From: Kordia sp.
Lineage (GTDB): Bacteria; Bacteroidota; Bacteroidia; Flavobacteriales; Flavobacteriaceae
Direction: 5' to 3'
Assembly (NCBI RefSeq): GCF_022447245.1
Contig: NZ_JAKVBC010000039.1
Span: 1-49,799, forward strand
DNA length: 49,799 nucleotides
The position numbers were made by a program, and so were the translations under genes. The notes beneath the pieces were generated by a model. That model did not search any database and was not told the DNA's origin. It worked only from the letters and a program-made list of their open reading frames with translations. Shown piece by piece: positions 37,879-45,978 of the stretch; the stretch's first letter is position 1, and the number at the start of each line of letters is the position of its first letter.

Positions 37879-39744
37879 TCACGATATATAATTTATTGTT
37901 TCCGGTGTTTTCAGTATTTTTTTCCAAAAATCACTGTAAAAATTTGGTGTTTTTAATAATGTTTTATGATTACCATGTACTTTTGTTTCTCCTTCTTGCA
38001 TGACATAAATTTCATCAGCAATTTGTTTTAAATAGTGTAAGTGATGTGAAATGAAAATGATGGTAATTTTTGACTTAAATTGTTTTAATAATTCAAAGAC
38101 AAATAATTCTGTTTTTCTATCCATGGAAGCTGTAAATTCATCTAAAACCAATAGCTGAGGTTTTTTGTACAATACACGAATTAGTGCTAATATTAGCTTT
38201 TGTCCGCTTGATAAGTTTACGCCGCCTTTGCCTAACATAGTAGCATACCCTTTTGGCAAACGTTGAATAAAATCTTCGAAACCGTATTCTGTGATAAATG
38301 CATCTACATTTTGTAAGGTATCATCTTCACCAAGTACAATATTGTCAAATACAGTATTTGGGAAAATTGGAATTTCTTGTGGAATAACTCCGATAATATT
38401 TAGCCAATCTTTTGTTAATACCTGATGAAGCGGAATTTCTTTATTTACTATAATTTCTCCGTTAGTGTGTGTGTAGAACTTTTGAATAATTTGTCCTAAA
38501 GTACTTTTTCCACAACCGCTTTCACCAACAATGGCAATACATTGTTTTTGGGAAATTTTAATATTAACATTATTGAGTACTTGTTTTTTATCTTCAAAAC
38601 CAAAAGACACATTTTTGATTTCGAGTGATTTAAACTTTTTTACAGGAGTTTTTCCAGTATCTTCTTCTTGCAACGCTGTAAACTCATGTACTCTATCAAA
38701 TGCAACTTTTGCTTCGTTTATTGGAATGGCAACTAAGGCTAAACTTGCGACCGAAGGTAATAATGAACTTGCAATACACAAAACTGCTGTTAATTCACCA
38801 ATGAGCATGGTACCGCCATACACTTGAAATGAGGTGTATATTAAAACGCTCATCAAAAATAAAACGCCAAATACACTTGAAAATAGCGACAATCGAACAT
38901 TTATTTTTCCAAGTTGAAATACTTTATCTTGAAAATCGCCATAAACACGTTGATTCAACTTTTGAAAAACACCTTGTCTGTTGGTATTTTTAATAATAGA
39001 TATATTTTGCAATGAACTGATATAATTACTTTCATTATCGGTACAGCTTTGCATCACTTCTTTTTGGGCTTTGATGATTTTTGTGTTAAAACCATACATC
39101 AATAAGAAATAAAACGGTAAGCTAATGGCGGCAATCAACCCAATATGCCAAGAATAGTAAAACAAAAAGCCTAGGGATACTATCGAAATAAGGGTATGAA
39201 TCACTACGTTTCCAATGACAACTTTAATAACATTTTGAATGCGTTGTGTATCGTTGAATCTCGCTACCAATTCGCCAATCTTACGAGTATCAAAGAACGG
39301 TTTAGGTAAACTTAGCAACGAAGTATAAAATCGATCAATAATACGATTGTTTACGTTTTTACTCTGTGAAATTAAGAATTGATTACGCAAAGTAGTAAAA
39401 TATGCTCTAATCAATAATAACACCGTTACAACACTCATGCTAATAATGAGCATTTTGGTATTTTTTGATGGTAAAATAACATCAATAAGCTGTTGAGCAA
39501 ATACCGCAATGCTCATCCCTAAAATAGCAATGCAAAGGCCTAAAATAATACTGTAACCTATAGTTTTTTGGTCGGGTTTTATAATATTTAAAAACCACTG
39601 TTTACGTAATTCGTAGCGTTTGTTAAATTTTTCTGAGTTTTCATCGATATTCATCGATTGAATGATTTGGTATACAATGCCAAAAGCTAAAATCAAGATC
39701 GCTAGGATCAAGAAATAGATAATATTATCATTAGTTAGTTTCAT
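37879..39744 (-). CDS. Peptide exporter-type ABC transporter without the C39 peptidase
   Basis: 621 residues. The first helix (about 8-28) and a short linker replace the N-terminal C39 peptidase seen in peptidase-containing exporters; the six-helix domain follows (60-360), then the ATPase with GESGCGKST, the signature LSSGQKLIL, Walker B LLVLDEFTAS and a double His after ISHH. The membrane domain looks closest to bacteriocin and RiPP exporters. It is divergent from the TPR-AraC regulator across two dyads. It may export the GG-leader peptide of this locus with a separate protease. Confidence 0.85.
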   Translation of the reverse strand: MKLTNDNIIYFLILAILILAFGIVYQIIQSMNIDENSEKFNKRYELRKQWFLNIIKPDQKTIGYSIILGLCIAILGMSIAVFAQQLIDVILPSKNTKMLIISMSVVTVLLLIRAYFTTLRNQFLISQSKNVNNRIIDRFYTSLLSLPKPFFDTRKIGELVARFNDTQRIQNVIKVVIGNVVIHTLISIVSLGFLFYYSWHIGLIAAISLPFYFLLMYGFNTKIIKAQKEVMQSCTDNESNYISSLQNISIIKNTNRQGVFQKLNQRVYGDFQDKVFQLGKINVRLSLFSSVFGVLFLMSVLIYTSFQVYGGTMLIGELTAVLCIASSLLPSVASLALVAIPINEAKVAFDRVHEFTALQEEDTGKTPVKKFKSLEIKNVSFGFEDKKQVLNNVNIKISQKQCIAIVGESGCGKSTLGQIIQKFYTHTNGEIIVNKEIPLHQVLTKDWLNIIGVIPQEIPIFPNTVFDNIVLGEDDTLQNVDAFITEYGFEDFIQRLPKGYATMLGKGGVNLSSGQKLILALIRVLYKKPQLLVLDEFTASMDRKTELFVFELLKQFKSKITIIFISHHLHYLKQIADEIYVMQEGETKVHGNHKTLLKTPNFYSDFWKKILKTPETINYIS

Positions 39745-39809
39745 CTTTTGGTGATTAGGGTTTCAATAATTCATCGTTGTACCGTAAATTGTTGCTGATT
39801 TTGGAAAGT

Positions 39810-39864
39810 TTGTTGATTCGCTACTAGTCGTTGGTAAGACAACTAGTAGCACGTTAATCAACAA
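39810..39864. promoter_or_regulatory. Nested dyad, likely operator or cruciform
   Basis: Outer arms TTGTTGATT (39810-39818) and AATCAACAA (39856-39864), inner arms CTACTAGT (39821-39828) and ACTAGTAG (39842-39849). Total 17 bp paired, with a 13-base loop and no T run, so it is not a terminator. It lies 66 bases upstream of the exporter start. Confidence 0.65.
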
Positions 39865-39981
39865 CCATACTTTAAGAAAGTATTCGTCGATCTAAATATT
39901 TACGAACTGAACATTGCGATAAAGAAATCGGCTAAACTTTATTTTCATGTTTTTCAGAAGCAAATAATTTAGATCTTCATT

Positions 39982-40008
39982 TGAAGTTTTTGTTATGAGA
40001 AAACTTCA
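39982..40008. promoter_or_regulatory. Second dyad in the divergent region
   Basis: TGAAGTTTT-9-AAAACTTCA, perfect 9-bp arms. Arm spacing of about two helical turns fits a dimeric regulator. Confidence 0.5.
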
Positions 40009-40126
40009 TTGCTTTTGAATCGCTTATCGTTTATTGTTACGGTAAATGTAAGATGAAAATTCCCCTAAAAACAAGAGAAGCTATTCACGATTTATAAATC
40101 TTTCATAAATTTTTATAAAAAAAATG

Positions 40127-40134
40127 TACCTTTG
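40127..40134 (+). promoter_or_regulatory. -7 element for the TPR-AraC gene
   Basis: TACCTTTG matches TAnnTTTG. It puts transcription start near 40141 and so rules out the TTG at 40137 as start codon, favouring ATG at 40188. Confidence 0.5.
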
Positions 40135-40187
40135 GTTTGATTGAAAACTTACCCGAACTTAGTATATATAGTTTACAGCCACCACCG

Positions 40188-41918
40188 ATGATCTCTAAAA
40201 AAAGACCAATTAAAAACTCAGTATTTACAGTAGTGTTACTGCTTTTTAATATTGTTTTAGTTGCTCAAAACAATGTTATAAAAGCCAAGGATAATACTTC
40301 CAAAGTAACCAAGGCAAAGTCAAAAATAAACGCGCAAAAACGCAGCGAATTAGAAATGGCTTTACAGAAGGCAAAACAGACTGAAAACACCTCAGAAATA
40401 GCAAAAGCATACTACGAATATTCAAATTTTTATCTGAGATACTTGGATGAGTTATGTGTACGATATAGTGACAGTATTATATATTTAACGAAAGATTTAA
40501 AAAATAATAAAAGGTTTCCAGCAGATGGATATAATCAAAAAGGAAGGTATTATTATCGACTTGGAAAATACAAACTCGCACTTGATAATTTTACAACCGC
40601 ATTAGATCGTGCTCCTGAAAATACAATACTACATGAAACAATCAATTTCAATATAGGTTTAATAAAAAATACGATCAAACGACATGATGAGTCTAAAAAA
40701 ATATTTAAACAATATGTTCGTTTTTTAGAATCAAATGAAGATCAAATTAAAACCAAAAGCTATAACAGAGCTTTGTTTGCGCTTTCGCACTCATTTACCT
40801 ACACAGGTGAATTTGATTCTGCTAGATATTATATTGATAAAGGAATGAAAAATAGCATGGCTATTAATGATCAAGATAGTTATAATTATTTTGTGTTAAA
40901 TTCTGGAATTAACTCTTACTTTAAAAAGGATTATAAAGCTGCGCAAGATAGTTTGATAAAAGCGAAGAATACGTTTGCTAATGATAAAAATCAAATACTA
41001 TCCCTAGCTTTTGCGTATTTATTTTTAGGAAAAACGAATAAGGCTTTAAATGAAGATAGTATTCAACACTTTATAAAAGTCGATTCTATTTTGGAAATAA
41101 CCAAAGATGTAATGCCCGAATTATTAGAAGCTTATCCATATATTAAAGAATACTACAAGTCTAAAGGCGATCGGGAAAACTTAAATCATTATATGACTCA
41201 AGAATTAAGCTTTCGAGATATTTCTACAGCAAATTATGAGGATCTAGTTAAAAATATTGTTACAAATTATGATAATAAAATTCTAGAAAAAGAAAGAAAC
41301 AAAATTATCAAGGAAATAAAAGAAAAGGATAATGTTATTATCATTGTATTGTTATCTCTGTTATTAGCTTTTGCAGGAGCAATTTATTATTTCTTTAGAA
41401 AACAAGTCATTCACAAAAAGCGTTTTCATAAATTACTAGCAGAACAACAAAAGAAAAAGGAACGCATAGCCCAAGAGACAAAAAAAGAACAAATAGTAGA
41501 AAAAAAGCCTTCAACTACTATTGAAAATACGATAAAAGAATTGCCAGAAGATTTGGTAAATGACATTTTAACCAAACTTGAAAAGTTTGAAGCAACAGAT
41601 AAGTTTGTAAAGAAAAAATATACCTTGCCTCAACTGGCAAAAGAGTTAAGTACGAACGGGACTTACTTATCAAAAGTAATTAATGAAGTGAAGCAAGTAA
41701 ACTTTTCTAATTACCTAAATCAACTAAGAATTGAATATGCTATTGAGCAAATCACAAATAATTCTCGTTTTAGAGAGTATACAATAAAAGCCATTGCTGA
41801 AGAATGTGGATTTAAAACGCAACAGTCATTTTCAGCTGCTTTTTATAAAAAAACAGGAATAAAACCGTCATTTTTTATACGACAATTAAAAAACAAGATA
41901 AAAAATATAAACAACTGA
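40188..41918 (+). CDS. TPR-transmembrane-AraC regulator
   Basis: 576 residues from ATG 40188. Order: signal peptide or first helix (FTVVLLLFNIVLVAQ), a periplasmic part with TPR-type helical repeats (about 50-350, for example YNQKGRYYYRLGKYKLALDN), a transmembrane helix (VIIIVLLSLLLAFAGAIYYFF, about 387-407), a coiled basic linker, then the AraC DNA-binding domain (LPQLAKELSTNGTYLSKVIN and IKAIAEECGFKTQQSFSAAF). This is a one-protein sensor that could signal from the periplasm to DNA. It sits between the exporter and the peptide gene and probably controls both. Confidence 0.9.
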   Translation: MISKKRPIKNSVFTVVLLLFNIVLVAQNNVIKAKDNTSKVTKAKSKINAQKRSELEMALQKAKQTENTSEIAKAYYEYSNFYLRYLDELCVRYSDSIIYLTKDLKNNKRFPADGYNQKGRYYYRLGKYKLALDNFTTALDRAPENTILHETINFNIGLIKNTIKRHDESKKIFKQYVRFLESNEDQIKTKSYNRALFALSHSFTYTGEFDSARYYIDKGMKNSMAINDQDSYNYFVLNSGINSYFKKDYKAAQDSLIKAKNTFANDKNQILSLAFAYLFLGKTNKALNEDSIQHFIKVDSILEITKDVMPELLEAYPYIKEYYKSKGDRENLNHYMTQELSFRDISTANYEDLVKNIVTNYDNKILEKERNKIIKEIKEKDNVIIIVLLSLLLAFAGAIYYFFRKQVIHKKRFHKLLAEQQKKKERIAQETKKEQIVEKKPSTTIENTIKELPEDLVNDILTKLEKFEATDKFVKKKYTLPQLAKELSTNGTYLSKVINEVKQVNFSNYLNQLRIEYAIEQITNNSRFREYTIKAIAEECGFKTQQSFSAAFYKKTGIKPSFFIRQLKNKIKNINN

Positions 41919-41978
41919 TTTTCATTGCTTTGAAATTGTGTTTTTAACTTAAAATTTATAAATATTGTGTAGTTTCAT

Positions 41979-42010
41979 TTGTTTTTATCCTAATAAAGGT
42001 CATACATTTG
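41979..42010 (+). promoter_or_regulatory. Promoter of the GG-leader peptide gene
   Basis: TTG at 41979-41981 and TACATTTG at 42003-42010, 21 bases apart. Transcription would start near 42017, before the ATG at 42035. Confidence 0.65.
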
Positions 42011-42034
42011 AGTATAACATTAAAACGAAAAAGA

Positions 42035-42220
42035 ATGAGAAACCAAACTACATCCCTAAACAAATTGCTATTATCAAAAGTGAAAATAGCTACTGTAAGT
42101 GAGCAAGAAATGATTTTAGGTGGTGACCGCAAAAAAAGAGGTACCAACTCAAAAACAGGAGATAATGGTAACACAATGTTTGGCTACGTTGGTCCAGTAG
42201 ATGAACTAGCATTCATGTGA
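42035..42220 (+). CDS. Precursor peptide with double-glycine leader
   Basis: 61 residues from ATG 42035. Leader: LNKLLLSKVKIATVSEQEMI then LGG, which matches the Bacteroidetes natural-product leader (lanthipeptide-type K-x-x-x-KIAxLxxxEMxxxxGG). After GG the core is 31 residues, DRKKRGTNSKTGDNGNT and a tail MFGYVGPVDELAFM. It has several Thr/Ser but no Cys, so a lanthionine ring is not possible; other Ser/Thr or backbone changes, or simple export, remain open. It has its own promoter and precedes the prolyl oligopeptidase by 71 bases. No LanB, LanC or radical SAM gene is visible in the window. Confidence 0.78.
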   Translation: MRNQTTSLNKLLLSKVKIATVSEQEMILGGDRKKRGTNSKTGDNGNTMFGYVGPVDELAFM

Positions 42221-42291
42221 AGTCATTTTAAAGTGCTAAAAGTGTGCAAGTCCTTTACCAAGATTTGTACACTTATTAATTTTCAGATTTT

Positions 42292-44478
42292 ATGAGTAGA
42301 AAATTGCTATGTATTATTTTAATAATTCTCGTAAGTTGTTCAAAAGAACATTCGTTTCAACGAACGCTTCCTGATACTATTAAAGATAATACTACTGAAA
42401 CATATCATGGGAAAGTAATTGCAGATCAATTTAGACCGTTGGAAAACATAAAAGATTCTATGGTTTTGGACTGGTATGAAAAAGAAGCTAATTATGCAAA
42501 CAATATACTCAATAATATCACAAGTCGTGAGTTATTTCAAGCTCAAAAGAATGCTTCTAGCGTTCAAATTTCTGAGCTAACTTTTACGAACGACGACCAT
42601 TATTATTACTTAAAAAAAGAAGCCAAAGAAATTACCGCAAAACTATACTGTAGGTATCAATTAAAAGGTGAGGAGATACTAATTTTTGATCCTAAAAACT
42701 ATCAAACAATTTCAAGTGATACCTACTATATTAATTATTTTAACCCAAGTTGGGATAATAGTAAAATCGTGATTAGTCTTTCCAAAGATGATGAGGAAAT
42801 TTCCAATATGATCATCTTAGACACAAAAACAAAAAAACAATATCCGCAAGTAATACAAAATGCCTGGCCAGTTGCGTTAGGCGGCGTACGTTGGTTGTCT
42901 GACGATAGCGGTTTTTTTTATGAATATGTCCCTGAGACTAATAGTGATGCTGAAGATTATTTGAAAAACGTAGAAACCGTTTTATATAAAATTGGAAGCA
43001 ATCCAAAAAGGAGAAACGTATACTTTTCTAAAAAGAACAACCCAGAAATTAAAATGAATTCAGGAGATTTTCCTGAGATAATTCTACAAAATCCAAATGA
43101 CAAGTATTTGTTCAGTAATGTTTCTGGTGCAAGTGCATATTATGAGTATTACTATACAGAATATGCTAATTTGTACAATACTAAAATAGCATGGCAACCT
43201 TTATTTAAGCAGGAAGATAAAGTGCCATTTTTTTATGTGATGGAAGATGATTTGTATTTTGTAACAGCTCGAAACGCTTCTAATTTCAAAATATGTAAAA
43301 CATCATTGAAAAATCCAGATGTTCGCAATGCTGAAGTCGTAGTAGCAGAAGATCCAAGAGCAACTATTTCTGATTTTGTACTTACCAAACAAGGATTATT
43401 CTTTGTGAAAACAAAAAACGGAGTGTCTTCAAAACTTTATAAATTAGAAGATAGGGAAGTAGTAGAAATTCCAATTCCGAAACCAGCAGGAGCCATTTAT
43501 TTGATTTCTAAAGGAACGAATTATGATGATTTATGGATTGAAGTTAGCGGCTGGACGACCAATGAAGTACGATACAAATACAATTCAGAGGATAGTACAT
43601 TTATGGAGGAAAGTATCTATCCAAAAAAGAGCACTAAAAATTACGATGATATTGTTGTAGAAGAAGTAGAAGTACCTTCGCATGACGGAGTATTGATTCC
43701 ACTTTCGTTAATTTATCATAAAGACACACAAAAAGATGGAAACAATCATGTAATGATGAGTGGTTATGGAACGTACGCTTTTTCCATGACACCAGAAGTA
43801 AATCCATTGATGATGCAATGGATTGATAAAGGAGGAATTTATGCTGTAACTCATGTGCGTGGAGGAGGAGAAAAAGGAGATACTTGGCACAAAGCAGGAT
43901 TTAAAAAGACCAAACCCAATACATGGAAAGATTTTATTGCTTGTACAGAATATTTAATCGAAAAAAAATATACCAATCCTAAAAAAATTGCAGCCTGGAG
44001 TTCAAGTGCTGGAGGAATTTTAATTGGACGTGCTATTACAGAACGCCCAGATTTATATGCAGCAGCCATTGTGCGTGTGGGTAAACTAAATACCTTGCGC
44101 TCTGAAAATACACCAAACGGACTCAATGGTGTCAAAGAGTACGGAACTGTAAAAGCCCCGAACGAGTTTACATATTTATTAGAAATGGATGCATATCACC
44201 ATATAAAAAAAGGAGAAAAATATCCTGCATTATTATTGACAGCAGGAATGAATGATACTAGAGTTCCGATGTGGCAACCTGGAAAGTTTGCCGCAAAAAT
44301 GATTCAAGCCAATGCAGCCAATACTCCCATTGTATTCAATATCGATTTTAAAAGCGGACATGGATTTGATGCAAGTGCCGAAAAACGGAGTCGAGAATTA
44401 CAAGACATGTTGTCTTTTGCATTTTGGCAAACTGGGCACAAAGATTTTACACTAAAAGAAAATTCATTTACAAATTAA
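42292..44478 (+). CDS. Prolyl oligopeptidase (S9A) lipoprotein
   Basis: 728 residues. Signal peptide and lipobox VSC (Cys16), so it is anchored in the periplasm. A beta-propeller (about 70-410) precedes the alpha/beta hydrolase domain with catalytic Ser572 (SSSAGG), Asp655 (NDTRVP) and His690 (GHG). These cut after Pro in peptides; some plant and fungal members cyclise peptides. It follows the precursor peptide gene whose core has a single Pro (YVGPVDE). Lipid anchoring and the gene order suggest that it acts on an exported peptide. Ends at a terminator. Confidence 0.9.
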   Translation: MSRKLLCIILIILVSCSKEHSFQRTLPDTIKDNTTETYHGKVIADQFRPLENIKDSMVLDWYEKEANYANNILNNITSRELFQAQKNASSVQISELTFTNDDHYYYLKKEAKEITAKLYCRYQLKGEEILIFDPKNYQTISSDTYYINYFNPSWDNSKIVISLSKDDEEISNMIILDTKTKKQYPQVIQNAWPVALGGVRWLSDDSGFFYEYVPETNSDAEDYLKNVETVLYKIGSNPKRRNVYFSKKNNPEIKMNSGDFPEIILQNPNDKYLFSNVSGASAYYEYYYTEYANLYNTKIAWQPLFKQEDKVPFFYVMEDDLYFVTARNASNFKICKTSLKNPDVRNAEVVVAEDPRATISDFVLTKQGLFFVKTKNGVSSKLYKLEDREVVEIPIPKPAGAIYLISKGTNYDDLWIEVSGWTTNEVRYKYNSEDSTFMEESIYPKKSTKNYDDIVVEEVEVPSHDGVLIPLSLIYHKDTQKDGNNHVMMSGYGTYAFSMTPEVNPLMMQWIDKGGIYAVTHVRGGGEKGDTWHKAGFKKTKPNTWKDFIACTEYLIEKKYTNPKKIAAWSSSAGGILIGRAITERPDLYAAAIVRVGKLNTLRSENTPNGLNGVKEYGTVKAPNEFTYLLEMDAYHHIKKGEKYPALLLTAGMNDTRVPMWQPGKFAAKMIQANAANTPIVFNIDFKSGHGFDASAEKRSRELQDMLSFAFWQTGHKDFTLKENSFTN

Positions 44479-44542
44479 AGATTGCTATTTTTTATTTTTC
44501 GAAATTAAGAATACGCATATTTTTACTAACTCAATCCAATAG

Positions 44543-44570
44543 AAAAGCCAGACCGAAACGTCTGGCTTTT
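44543..44570. terminator. Terminator after the prolyl oligopeptidase gene
   Basis: Stem AAAAGCCAGAC / GTCTGGCTTTT with loop CGAAAC, T-rich on both sides. Confidence 0.9.
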
Positions 44571-44614
44571 CGCTTTGTTTTATTTTTAAATTGATTAGTA
44601 ATTCATAGAATAGG

Positions 44615-44820
44615 TCAATGTATTGCTTCGGTTACAATTTTCACATTATCATCAATAACACGTTCTATCAGTAAACGTTTGGGGTCAATGGCAGCTTTTG
44701 CAGGAACTGTATCGACTTCAAATGTAAAGTTCATTTGCTTATCAGTAATTAATACACGTTTTACAACTAGCAATTCTTTTTCTTCATCGTCAGCATATAA
44801 ACCAATTTCTACCCAATCAT
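44615..44820 (-). pseudogene. C-terminal remnant of an M1-type aminopeptidase
   Basis: About 68 residues on the minus strand (NDWVEIGLYADDEEKELLVV then VPAKAAIDPKRLLIERVIDDNVK) look like the last beta-sandwich strands of the large ABC-permease/M1 peptidase proteins of Bacteroidetes. Everything upstream is gone and the sequence runs straight into a histidine kinase fragment on the other strand at about 44822. Identification is by recall of the VPAKAxIDPxxxLIDR pattern. Confidence 0.55.
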
Positions 44821-44823
44821 TTT

Positions 44824-45243
44824 GTGTGTAAAGAAGATACTGTTGCCATCGCAAGTGAAGTAGCATACTTAGAAAATTTTATTGCATTGCAAAAGATGCG
44901 ACATCACAATCGTGGTCAAATTAGCTTTGAAAAAGATATTACTATTAATAGATTGCAAATAACGCCTATGATTTTGATTGTATTTTTAGAAAATGCTTTT
45001 AAACATGGTTTTGATTTGCTTGAAAAAGATGCTTTTTTAAAAATAGAACTTACCGTAAAAGAAAATTTACTTCATTTTTTTATTGAGAATAATTTTAATG
45101 AAGCTGATCAAAATAAATCAATAGGTATAGGACTTGAAAATGTAAAAAGAAGATTATCTTTAATTTATCCCAATACTCATGAATTGACTATTGTCAAAGA
45201 AAACACGTTGTTTCGCGTGGATTTAAAATTACATATCGAATGA
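44824..45243 (+). pseudogene. C-terminal remnant of a LytS-type histidine kinase
   Basis: About 139 residues: the end of the dimerisation region (SEVAYLENFIALQKMRH) and the ATP-binding domain (ITPMILIVFLENAFKHG with the N box, GIGLENVKRRLSLIYP). The membrane part and the phospho-His region (NPHFLFN) are missing, cut at the junction with the M1 remnant. The stop overlaps the next ATG (ATGA), as in a real operon. An intact paralogue is at 48060-49118. Confidence 0.82.
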
Positions 45244-45966
45244 ATTGTATTACTGTAGATGATGAACCATTAGCACACAAAAATTATACAGAATTATTGT
45301 GTCAATCTTTCGTTTTTAACCATTGAAAGCGAATGCCATTCTGCTTTTGAAGCAATCAATTATTTACATGGACACGAAGTAGATTTGATTTTTTTAGATA
45401 TCAATATGCCAAAGTTAAAAGGATTGGATTTTTTACGCACAATCAAAAATCCTCCATTGGTTATTATTACAACGGCTTATCAAGAATATGCGATGGAAGG
45501 TTATGAGTTGAATGTGATAGATTATTTATTGAAGCCCTTTAGTTTTGAGCGTTTTTTAAAAGCGATACAAAAAGCGAAAGATCACAAAAAGTTATTGGAT
45601 TTATCAGTAACAGGAAGTTCCAAACCAAAAGCAATACAGTCTTCAACTCAAAAAACTACTGTGGAGCGTATCTTCATTAAGGGCGATAAAAAAATCCACC
45701 AAATACAATAAGATGATATTCTCTACCTAGAAAGTTTGGGGAGTTATGTAAAGATTCATTTAGAAAATGAAACCATTACAACACTAGATCGCTTAACTAA
45801 TTTTGAAAAGACATTTCCTATAAATCAGTTTCTTCGCGTGCATAAATCTTTTATCATTGCTATAAAAAAAATCCTAACCATTGAAGGAAATCGATTAAAA
45901 ATTGGGGAAGCTACCATTCCAATCGGGAATGTGTACAAACAAAATTTGACCAAAATCATAAAGTGA
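45240..45966 (+). pseudogene. LytTR response regulator broken by a frameshift and a stop
   Basis: Starts MNCITVDDEPLAHK, then shifts frame in an A5 tract near 45280; the other frame goes on QNYCVNLSFLTIESE into a receiver domain with phospho-Asp in FLDINMP and YLLKPF. After a linker, TAA at 45709-45711 interrupts KKIHQIQ and the LytTR DNA-binding domain follows (DDILYLESLGSYVKIHLEN and FLRVHKSFIIAI). With both lesions and a truncated kinase the pair is dead. Confidence 0.85.
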
Positions 45967-45978
45967 TTGAATCATAAA

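Larger units (their letters stand above)
39745..40187. other. 443-base divergent regulatory region
   Basis: No gene seen. It holds two large dyads (39810-39864 and 39982-40008) and a -7 element (40127) between the exporter and its divergent regulator. Confidence 0.6.

Noticed and set aside
40137-40187. TTG start that would lengthen the TPR-AraC protein by 17 residues
   Set aside because: It lies before the predicted transcription start (TACCTTTG at 40127) and would spoil the signal peptide that begins at 40188.
42008-42034. TTG start that would lengthen the GG-leader peptide
   Set aside because: The TTG is part of the TACATTTG promoter element, so it cannot be in the message.
42035-44478. 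Standard lanthipeptide cluster
   Set aside because: No dehydratase or cyclase is present and the core has no Cys.
44615-44866. Intact 83-residue gene on the minus strand
   Set aside because: Its first 15 codons lie in the kinase fragment and the rest looks like the tail of a larger peptidase.
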